This document shows, piece by piece, positions 1 to 9,700 of a stretch of DNA of 64,000 bases (positions are counted from its first letter, which is position 1; every line of letters starts with the position of its first letter). The notes under the pieces are model-generated. The model was not told the origin of the DNA, did no database searches, and worked only from the letters and a program-made list of their open reading frames with translations. Location of the stretch: assembly GCA_963556255.1 (NCBI GenBank), contig OY744604.1, positions 29,476,774 through 29,540,773 of the forward strand, given 5' to 3'. A program made the translations under genes and the position numbers. This DNA comes from Allolobophora icterica (taxonomy: Eukaryota; Annelida; Clitellata; Crassiclitellata; Lumbricidae).

Positions 1-28
1 TGTTATTGTTTTAATTTTGTGTTGACAG

Positions 29-88
29 GAAGACTCGACATTGGACAAGGCAGCAGAAATCATTCGTGAATGGAAGAAGAATTTATAG
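29..88 (+). CDS. KYAT: Kynurenine aminotransferase paralogue 1, last coding exon only
   Basis: This is the 3' terminal exon of a pyridoxal-phosphate kynurenine--oxoglutarate / cysteine-S-conjugate beta-lyase aminotransferase; the rest lies outside the window. An acceptor (gttgacag) ends at base 28. The exon then reads 19 codons, [19 protein letters not shown], and stops with TAG. It matches the last exon of the complete gene at 22907-22966 in length, phase and most residues. The KAT family ends with this helix (D-x-x-T-L-x-x-A). The open frame and clean acceptor suggest a live gene, but only 60 coding bases are visible. The 3' UTR after it is homologous to that of the second copy, with AATAAA at 741-746. 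Confidence 0.85.
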   Translation, partial: EDSTLDKAAEIIREWKKNL

Positions 89-765
89 AAGATAGTGTTT
101 TCTACAATGTATCACATCTATTGTTGTCACATTGCGTTGGAACATAAGACAGTATTTCATAGGCTGTGAAAACATTGTTCAACATAATTTAGATGATACA
201 ACGATACATGAGTCATGCAAATCGACACATATAGGACAAGGGAGATTATCACATGTTGGATATGTGCAACAGACATCGTAAGGTGCTAAAAAAAGGATCT
301 GATGATTAAGGCAGTATCAACTGGCTGGATGCATCAACTGGCTAATTAGATCATTGGTAGGTCGTGTGGTCATGATGCATCAACTGGTTAATTAGGTCAT
401 ATGTGAGGTACTTGTATATGGACCTTCATATGCCACAATTTAAGGAGTAGGCTACATGAAAGTGTAGAAATATGGTACTGCCAGTATCTTCAGATCTTCA
501 AAAAATGAGTTCATTATTAGGAAACTTGGCTCTGTCTTGTATAATTAGGGGCCTACTGTTTGAAGGTGATAGACTAATTTTGCTGCTTATGTGTGCCGTG
601 CATACTTATTTTGCCATAGAGTAATTGTATTTTCTGGTTTATAAAATTCATTAAGTTTAAGTCTACTGACAAAGTTGGTTTCGTTGTGTGAACTGGTTTC
701 TGTAAGATTGCTTGTTAACCTGAATTCTTGTTGACCTTAGAATAAATTTAAATATCAACTTATAT
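89..765 (+). other. 3' UTR of KAT paralogue 1, homologous to the 3' UTR of paralogue 2
   Basis: This stretch aligns in short conserved runs with 22967-24040 downstream of the second gene. Shared runs include ggatctgatgattaa, the region around cttcagatc, and the stretch before the AATAAA signal (741-746 here, 24026-24031 there). It contains the unoccupied target site atctgatg (297-304) of a transposon present in the second copy. No reading frame of note. Confidence 0.65.
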
Positions 766-1145
766 GAAATTGTTTCTGTACACGAACTTGAGAACCTCAT
801 TCCTTGTACGTCCAGTAATCGCACTAGAACATTAGCACTGGTCCAAGTTTTTGCAATTGCCATTACTTGCACTTGTGCTATGCTAAAGAGCCAAGTACAG
901 CGGCTGTTTAGCAGAACAGGTGTGCAACTAACGACATGTAATATTGAGACCTTTGATATTGCCACTGTAGCAATGCCCAAGGCTTAAGTCGATAGTAGGT
1001 AAGCAGAATCGTTACACGTCAGATTGCAGAGTTAGTCCAGTTGAAAGTCATTTTTCTGAAGTTGAAAGAGAGCCATGGCCATTTGTTGATGGAATGGCTG
1101 TAGGCAGCTGCCTCTGAGCCACTGATGCTGTACCGCCTTGCACCT

Positions 1146-1218
1146 ATGGCTCGTCATCCTGTTTGCAGATATATCTGCTTTGACTGATATGATGCGATTG
1201 CTGTATTCGTACTCGTAC
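1146..1218 (-). pseudogene. GAPDH: GAPDH last-exon remnant
   Basis: On the - strand an acceptor (tttttcag) is followed by a decayed copy of the GAPDH terminal exon. It reads YEYEYSNRIISV where the intact gene (24825-24900) reads YDNEYGYSNRVVDL. Two codons are lost near the start and the reading drifts afterwards, so the normal C-terminus is not reached in frame. It sits downstream of KAT paralogue 1 exactly as intact GAPDH sits downstream of paralogue 2, in the same convergent orientation. I find no trace of the other six exons in 1.3-6.6 kb. It is the truncated end of a segmental duplication, not a processed copy, because intron sequence upstream of the acceptor is also conserved. Confidence 0.8.
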
Positions 1219-2431
1219 CTGAAAAAGTAGCGCATGTCATTTAGTTGTTTCATACCGAACACCAAGAATTTTCTCTGAATCCAATCTTAAGAGGCATTTA
1301 ATTTATTTGGGCATGAAACGTTTGGGACCACATTTTTTGGTTGTTTGATATTCCTCTTTTTCGTCGTCTGATCTGTTCTCCAACAGTAGGGGCCTATATA
1401 TGTGTTCACTAATATTGCATTCTATAACCAAGTTTACTAAGGGGCCCCAGTGGAAAAGAATATGAAGCAATGTGCGTCATGCAGTGGACAGTGGATTTAA
1501 TGCCTCAGTTAACTTCCTTAGACCAGGGTGAGAATTGTTGGGGGGGTTGAACTTGAATCCCCAGACTTTTTAGGACCCACCCAGTTAAGACTTCATTGCA
1601 CACTCCAGGCATCGTTTCCAACCCCCAGTTGTGCTAGTGTGATTACCGTATATTGTGCATATATTTTAGTATTTTCTTTCACAATTCACTTTGTGGGTTA
1701 CTAACAAAGTAATGTTCTGGTTAATTTCTGACCATGTGAATTGCATACTAATAAATTTGGTGATGTCATCACTTTAAGGGGTTTAAGCTTTCTGTTACAT
1801 TAGTGAATTTTCTCAGTTTGCAAAACAAGGATAAAATATTAAAATTCCAACATGGATCAAAGGCTGACTTCCAAGTCTTTTTTCCACAATTCTCACACTG
1901 CCTTAGACTACACTGAAATTTTGTTTATAAATACTAATGCATATAATTATGATAAAGTTTGTTTCGTTTGGGACGAAAGATATTGGAATACGGGTCCAGA
2001 TGGATTAGGGTTGACAAAACACAATGTGTCACTCGTTCTTATAAAACCACGGCCTATGATCGTATATTTGATTAATTATCGACGATTAATTACCATCACT
2101 CAAAGCAAATGTTCGAAAAAAGTTCAGAAACAGAGAATTAATTATATCGAAAAACAGCGCCAAAGCAATTATTTATACTGTGCTTGTACGACGTCAAAGC
2201 TGGTGTTAGACATTCTAGTGTGGTCTTGCTTCTATGTCTATGTTTATTTACATTATGTGATATATTCTATTTGGCCTTGACATGAAATCTAATTAATATC
2301 GACCGCCCTTATATTAAACGGGGTTACAAAACAGATATTAAATTATTGTTAAACTATTATTAAGTGTATTTGGTTACAACCTGTCACGCGCCTCTTGACG
2401 TCTCCTCTTTTTCTAAACTTGCCGCAGGTAT
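1219..2431. other. Duplication boundary and gene-poor spacer
   Basis: Homology to the GAPDH last intron (24901-25310) continues to roughly 1520 (shared runs near gaggcattta and gcagtggata), then ends. Beyond it is AT-rich sequence with one 142-codon open frame on + at 1852-2280. That frame has no recognisable domain and a composition like its surroundings; I do not call it a gene. Confidence 0.5.
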
Positions 2432-3014
2432 CAGAGGCGCGTTTACGCATAGGCGCACTAAGCGCGCGCCTAGTATAGGGCCACCCAATTCTCGGAGGGC
2501 CCCAAACAAATAAAATTATTTTTTCAATTATAAAAAATAGCTTCTTTGAATTTTGAATTATTTTTAATATTCCCTATTTTCTATTTATTACAGTTCAATT
2601 TAATTGGTGTTTGCACATGATAGGTTGAACACCACCAGAGTTTCGGACCATAGGCGTCCGCAGAAATCTTTTTTTTGGGGGGGGCAAAAATTTTAGGGAG
2701 CACAATTAAGTTTTTTGCATAGAATAGCTATTTATGAACACAGAACACGTTACAACTTTAAAAATAAATAATGGTCATGGACTTTACCTAAATAATTAAG
2801 TATTTTTTCGAATTGAAAATCGTGTTGGGACTGTTGTAATAGTCATAATAATCAAAAGATTTAACTTTTGTACAATATTTGCAAAATCCAAGAGGCAAAT
2901 GTCCCCTTCCTCCTCCGAACGCCCATGTCTCAGACTCTCAGTCTACAAGACTAGTTCAGAAGGGCCCCAAAAATGGTTGCGCCTAATGCCCCGTTTTCTG
3001 TAAACGCGCCTCTG
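2432..3014. mobile_element. hAT-like element, TIR cagaggcgcgtttac, 8-bp TSD gcaggtat
   Basis: A perfect 15-bp terminal inverted repeat (cagaggcgcgtttac) bounds 583 bp. It is flanked on both sides by the same 8 bp, gcaggtat (2424-2431 and 3015-3022). An 8-bp target duplication with termini starting CAG is the hAT signature. Subterminal GC-rich and ggggccc tracts are shared, in opposite orientation, with the element at 32636-33061, so both belong to one family. I see no transposase reading in this copy. It contains a smaller, older insertion (2649-2927). Confidence 0.85.
2649..2927. mobile_element. Older nested hAT-like insertion inside the 2432-3014 element
   Basis: Imperfect terminal repeats (cataggcgtccgcag and the reverse complement catgggcgttcggag, 12 of 15 matching) bound 279 bp. 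They are flanked by diverged 8-bp repeats, tttcggac and tctcagac. The related element at 32636 appears uninterrupted at the equivalent point (around actctcagtctac), which supports a nested insertion. Non-coding, with a G-run near its left end. Confidence 0.45.
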
Positions 3015-3054
3015 GCAGGTATATGTGAATTATATATTGTAAGGTATCATAAAG

Positions 3055-3190
3055 TTCACATTTCTAAAGCGCTGCTTCAACGCTAAGCGCAGGGCATAGG
3101 CTTATTCACAAGCACTACGTCATATCAAGGGGTTGTCCAGAGGAGATCCATCCGAATCCTGTTGCCAGAGAGACTAGAGAGGAGCTGCTG
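3055..3190 (+). repeat. Dispersed repeat copy (core gctaagcgcagggca)
   Basis: The core 'tttctaaagcgc ... gctaagcgcagggca ... cttattcacaagcac tacgtcat' recurs at 22010-22150, and in more diverged form at 28808-28895, 34735-34975, 39945-40030 (inverted) and 41955-42015 (inverted). It is a short non-coding interspersed family. I see no tRNA-type A and B boxes in it, so its class is unknown. Confidence 0.6.
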
Positions 3191-4836
3191 TAATGATAAT
3201 ACTTCTTTAGCGCGTAACTACAAGATTTCATGCCTATAATTTTTAGGACGTAAGCAAGTCATGTAAATGCTGCAATACCGTTTATGTTTTGTGCCAAGTT
3301 AATTTAATGCCAGTGTCAGGCAGTGCCATCATATATGCCGATGCCAAGAAAATGAAGTTGCTAACACTTCATACCCATGGCTGCCTCTCGGTTCTTGCTG
3401 GAGGCACTTCTTTTCTGCTCTACTCTTCTTCCTCTTTAGTCAACCAAACTTTTAACAATCATTAGCTTATAAGTATTGCTGGAAATTAGTTTCTATCAGT
3501 CAAAATGTTAAAACTGATTTTCTCTAAGTAATAACTTATGTATATGAAATTCTCCTGTCAGCATGGAGCCCATATAATACCTATATTCTTATATTGGATC
3601 CGTATAGAGCCAAGATGCGTCCCATCTAATGCCTGTGGAAATTCTAGCATGGTGTGCATATAATATTGAATATTTCTTATTCAATCTTGAGTAGTAAAAT
3701 GTTTGCTGTGAAAAAAAGGTAATTTTCAAGCTATATAGCTATTCTTAGGTTAGTTCTTTTAAGCATGAAAATGGAACATTTTTTTAGGAATCCAGCATTA
3801 GCACTGATCTGAAGCCATTTTTTAATGCACATGCAGATTGAAATGCTGAGACATCTGGGGAAGGTCTTGACAAGGGTTCTGAGTGAAAATGCGCTTTGCA
3901 AGGAATTAATTAGTCTGAGCTATCACACAATCTGCCAAAAGCATTCAGCACCATTTGACCTCATTAACATCGTTAAAATACAAAATTGTAAGTTGATTAG
4001 CTAACGCTATCTACCTCTATAATATTATTATAATGGTCTTTGAATATTTTAAGCAGTTTTTAAAATATTTTGGTGTTTGGGTGATCCCAATGCAGTTTTG
4101 ACACTTATTTTGTTACTATAATATTTATCCGTCATATATGATAGTTTGATGAGTACTTCCATTAGATCAGGTGCATAGAGAGAGGTAGTGCGCTAGAGAG
4201 TGAGGCAGAGCATTTGGCGACACACAGATTTAGAAATTATATGTATAGATTGGAAAATTCCTGATACTCTGCATATCATATTGCCTCCACATCTAATCTT
4301 GTGATAGAATGCTGTCAGTATCTAATCTAGTCTAAGAACTTTAGTGTCAGTTTAATAATGCTTAAGTTAATGGTTGCTACTATGCAAAATCATTTTGCAA
4401 GCCAAATTCCAAGGTGGGTCAGGCTGAAAGCCAAGAAGAGAGTCCAATACGACATGAAAAGGGCCTATGCAGGAAATGAGCCCAGGAAAATATGAGAAGG
4501 TATGTCAGTAGAATGCTGTGAGAAGAGTCTAAAATATCATAGTAGATGTCACACTGTGGCTGTGCAGCGAACATAGGTTGAATATGTAATTACTGTGTAA
4601 TGCTGAATATATATGCAACATTTTTCAGAGATCCTTACAGGCACTATGTACAAAAGCCAAGATTCATACGTGCAGTTGTTTTTTTTATTTACTGCCATTC
4701 TGAACATTTCTGGGCTTGCTAAAATAAGAGATCTTGTGTTTGAAGTGACCTCTGCTTTAGATGATTCATCACTGTTCTGCATGGTCTGACTTAAATGAAT
4801 GCACCTGTGAATTTGACAAAATTATATCCTGCTTCA
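3191..4836. other. Intergenic spacer, no gene recognised
   Basis: AT-rich sequence without a supported reading frame. An inverted-repeat arm at 3333-3384 pairs with 6223-6276 (core acttcatacccatggctgc), about 2.9 kb apart. This may be two copies of one repeat in opposite orientation. Confidence 0.4.
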
Positions 4837-4992
<156 letters not shown>

Positions 4993-6792
4993 TTGTAATT
5001 GCTTCCTTTACATAATACACCTCCTGTATAATAGGGCAGTGAATATTCTACTCTTTTGATAACTCTTAAACACATCTGTGGCACCTGCTTTGTTTGCCTA
5101 ACAACAGACCTCTATTGATCTTGCATACAAATTCCAGCCCAGTTATTACTGCATATTCTTAGTGGATAACATTTGTTTTACTATTAAGTTTAATGAACCT
5201 AATGCAGCAATGCTCAACCTTTTGAGTCAACTTTTGAAATTGAAAGCATTGTCTTCTCTTAAGTCTTTGTCGAAGTCATTCAGCTCTTTGAAGAGATGTG
5301 CTAACAAAAATGTTTTGAACCTGTAAATTGTTGACCTTTGTGAAGTGAAACTGAGCCACTGCCATTCAACTCTCAAATCGTAAATATTTTGACCTTGAGA
5401 GCATGATAGGAAATCCTTCCTGTATAGGTTGTTAATTATTATTTATTAACTTTCTGTTTTTACTAATTAAAAGGACAGTTATTTGTGGTGTGGTCTTTGT
5501 GAGGTGTCTTTAAAAATATATTAATGCAGCTGTTGTGTATCCATTTCATTTTTTAAATCCCATGTATACAGAAAATACTAGCAGAAGGACAGTCTGTACT
5601 TGGGCAATAACCTGAACCAGATGTCCTTAGATGGATTATATCATATCGCCTTAACTATTAGTTACAAAGTTCAATCTGTTTGAGTCCAAACTGTGTCCAT
5701 TAACCTTGTCTTTGTGAGTTAAAATTGTGTGCCTGTTGTTTGTTCAGTAGCCTGATAGGTGTTTCTTGCTAGGCCACTGTTCGGTCTTGTTAGGTCACAA
5801 AATTTGTGTAATATTCCTGGACTAAACTGTGCTTTGTTTGACTTTACTGCTTGTCAGGTTAATATGATACTAATGTAATTTCAGGCAATCTTTTTGGCTA
5901 TTAAAATGCCTTGAGTACTTATTTGATCTATTTTCTTATTCTTTTGAAAGGCATGACATGGAAACATTATAAACCTTGAATATGAGAATGCTCACTGTCA
6001 TGGCTTCTACTGCTGAGTAAGATTCTAATGTTTGTTTTTGTAGCTGTTATAGCTTATTTAGTTTCTGCATGTTGACTAACCTTTCACCAACCTTCAGAGT
6101 TTACATTTTGCTCAGAAGTTGCTGAAAATTTTAAATTTATAGTGAATGTTATAAAACTGAGGCCAGTCATTGTAATTGAAGTGAGGTAGAAGAAGAGCAG
6201 TTCATTAGTCTTACCCCAAGATGCAGCCATGGGTATGAAGTGTTAATGACTTCATTTTCTTTGCCTTGGCATATGAGTGTGTGTGACCAGCGCTTTCCTC
6301 TGCAGTCTAATCTCACATTAAGTAAGTAAGCAAGCAAGTAAGCAATGTACAGTCAGTGTACTCATTATAGTTGATTTGGCTAAGGGTTGCAAGTATGCCC
6401 TTTCTGAAGTGAGGAAGGCCGAGTCAAGTAGTTTTCATGTTTGTTGTTATTATCTGTCACATTGCAAACTGCTCTTGCTTACCATGTTTGATCTGCAGTT
6501 AGATGGCAGTTTTAAACCTCACTCCTACATGTAATTATAAAGGTCTACACAAATGTAATCCACTCCACTACATGACGCATTTTTACACTGTTGCAAATTC
6601 AATTGCCAAGTTACAAGTTAACCTGATATAACAGTTAAGCTAAACAGTGTGAAACTGTGGGCAGTGCTTTTCATGCTGGTCACTTAGTTGTCTTCCATAC
6701 TTGCTTTTCATCAGAGCTGTTTGATTATTCTACTAACCTGGCCTTGTTTATCTGTTGTGTTAGACCTTGGACAGAGTTCTTTCTGATTGTAG
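4993..6792. other. Upstream region of KAT paralogue 2
   Basis: No gene is recognised. The 5' UTR and promoter of the complete KAT gene should lie here, because the first coding exon begins with an acceptor at 6792 and so at least one non-coding exon lies upstream; I could not place it. A run near 6345-6400 (gtcagtgtactcat ... ttggctaaggg) resembles the 3' part of the SINE at 44000-44165. The inverted-repeat arm at 6223-6276 is also here. Confidence 0.4.
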
Positions 6793-6798
6793 GCAGTT

Positions 6799-9700
6799 AT
6801 GGCAAACCACAAGCACTCAATGGCCAAGCGCCTGGAGGGAACGGAATCCAGTATCTGGTAAGTTATGTTATCATCATTTATCATCACCATTTTCTTATGA
6901 CTGATAAGTACACAATGGTAACATGCATTATCATTCACAGGCTGTGGTATAGCACTTTTGGACATGAATTCCATGGCCCCTGGTTGTATTTGCATCAAAT
7001 ATAAATATATATTACTTAAATTTAAATTAAAGCATAAATTAACATTTTTGCTAATACATACCTCAGTATGGTATTAGCATAAAATATAAAGGCAATATTT
7101 ATAAAATTATATTGTTATAAATTATAAATTATTGTTTTATTTACTTTTATAATTAATTTTTTTAAATTTGTCGCGGTCGACTCCTTCGATCGCAACGACG
7201 AACCAACGAAGGAACTATTAAAAGATCTTTAATTAAAAATAAAGTCGATTAAGTGTAGAGTAAGTCAACTCGTCTATCAAATATCACAATCGTAGACAGC
7301 ACACAGGTTGGCTGGTCTCGATTGAACGTTATACGATCAATGTTTCAACGTTTACAAATCTTCGTCAAAAGGCCCTTAATGTACATCAGGTCTATCTTAT
7401 ATAGAGTTCTCCCGGATTCCAGAACGTTCTGTGACGTCACTGTACTTTTCCCTGGAAAGTCCTACTGAACACGTATATCCTTGTTGCATGCACCGAATTA
7501 ATGTTGACAGCTTGCTGCAGAATTTTCCGTGCGTTGTAAACAAGCTTGTTGACGCGTCGGTTTTCTTCCCTTGATGCATGCACCCGCGTAGACCACGACA
7601 TTCCCTCCGCCCTCAGATGATGACACGTCTTCAGCACCATCCCGAACGGGTCATCACAATCAAGCCGGGCCTCCAGACTCCATCTCGACACAGCATATAC
7701 AAACAAAACAAAACACATCAGTTAGTCAATTTATCTATACAATTTGCGGGCTCGATCCTTGTGTGTCGGGCTATTTCCCCCCTTCACCCTCCGAGTCACA
7801 ACCGAGAGAGGAAATCAGCCACCGTGTTCTGACGTCCAGGACGATATCGAAAGTCCACGTTAAACTCTTGCAATGCTAACGCCCAACGAGTCAGTTTCGC
7901 ACTCTTAGGGCTTGCATCTGTGAGATAAGACAAAGGATTATGATCTGAATAAATGATTATCTTTGATAAGAATATCCATGACTTGAATCGTTTAAGTGCC
8001 CAAATTACTGCGAAAGCCTCTCTCTCAATTGTAGACCAATGCATCTGTGTATCTGTAAGTTTAAGGCTAGCAAAAGCAATTGGTTTTTCCTGACCTTCTT
8101 CGGTCCACTGAAACAAGCAACACCCAACCGCGGTGGCACTTGCGTCAACACTTAAACCAAATTCCTTATTGAAATCAATGGTATGCAACTGTGTAGCTTT
8201 ACTGAGATCATCCTTTAACTTATCTAGTGCTTCTTGATGCTTTTGCTCCCAAGGCACCTTCGTAGGTATGTTATCTCGTGTCAAATCAGTTATTACCCGT
8301 GCTTTTTCAGCTAAAGCAGGTATAAAATTTCGAAAGTAACTGAAAAAACCCATAACCTTTCTAACTTCTTTCTTTGTTGTTGGAGGATGGATATCATTGA
8401 TCGTAGCGATCTTACCTGGATCAGGTTCAATACAACCTGACCCTACTATATGGCCAACAAACTTTATTTTGTTTTGTGCAAAATTACATTTTCTTAAATT
8501 CAAAGTGAGTCCTGCTTCCTCAATAGTTTGCAAGAATTTCTCTAGATGTTCTAAATGGTCATTCCAATTCATTGAAACCACTGCCATATCATCGACGAAT
8601 GGTTCGGTAAAACTTCGCACTGGATGTAAAACTTGGGTCATAGCACGAATAAAGGTATTGCTAGCGGACTTGAGTCCAAACGGCATTCTTGTGAACTCAA
8701 AAAGTCCTGCATCACATACGAATGCCGTAAGCCATCGATGTTCTTTCCGAACTGGAATTTGCCAATACCCCGATTTCGCGTCGAAAACACTAATAAACTT
8801 TGCCCGTCCCACCTTTTGTAAGATGTCAGCAATGTCTGGGGTCGGGTAACAATCACCTAGAGAATATTTGTTAACATGGCGATAATCAATTGCCAATCGA
8901 ACGCCATTTTGACCTTTGGGTCCCTTTAAAACGCAAACTACCGGACTGGCCATTTCACTTTTCGATGGTCGAATGATGTCTAATGCCAACATTTCTTCTA
9001 TCTGGCGTTGTACTTCAGGTTTAAGTAGCTCAGGTACTTTATATGCCCTTAAACGCTTAGGAGTGAAATCATGAGTTATCTTAATTTCATGTTCTAATAC
9101 TGAACAATACCCAGGTTTATCCACAAATACTGCCGTGTGCCGATCCAAAACTTCAAAAAGTTGCTTCTGTTCCTCTTGCGAAAGATGCGCTATAATCAGA
9201 GGATCAATTCGCTTACTCGGGCTTATTTGTTCACGTTCTTCCTGATCGACAACCTCTACTATACCAAATTCTTCATCTTGATCAACAATTACTGAACAGC
9301 TATTGATCATCGCTTGTTCGAGTCGTTCATGGTATCGCTTGATCTTATTTGCGTGTAAATGTCTTTGTTTTCCCTCTATTTCTACTATATAAGAATATGG
9401 GGATTTAACCTTGACTACGGTAGCAGGTCCTTGCCATCGACTATAAAATTTAGAACTACCAAAATCTGGTGCTAATACTGCTACTTTATCTCCAACTTCG
9501 TATTTTCTGTCAGTACTACGCAAGTTATAATAATCTGCATACCGCTTTGTTTCTATATCACTATAGTAATCTGCATAAACTTTCGCGAATTCGAGGTTTT
9601 CCTTCAGTGATTGGAGATACTCTTCGGGTGATTTACCTAAGTTAAGAGGTACTTTTCGTTCGCCAGCCCACGATTCCTTCAACACACTAAGTGGACCCCG

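Noticed and set aside
1032..1265. Functional GAPDH copy downstream of KAT paralogue 1
   Set aside because: Only the last exon is present, with lost codons and a displaced stop; no other exons are found nearby.
1852..2280. 142-codon open frame on + ending in a hydrophobic tail
   Set aside because: No domain, no splice or promoter context, AT-rich composition like its surroundings. Not enough to call a gene.
7397..7579. Identical 60-codon frames in both LTRs (also 13398-13580)
   Set aside because: They lie wholly in the LTRs, over promoter elements, and have no recognisable product.
7600..7796. Envelope gene in the LTR retrotransposon
   Set aside because: Only 195 bp lie between the end of pol and the 3' LTR, with no membrane-protein frame.
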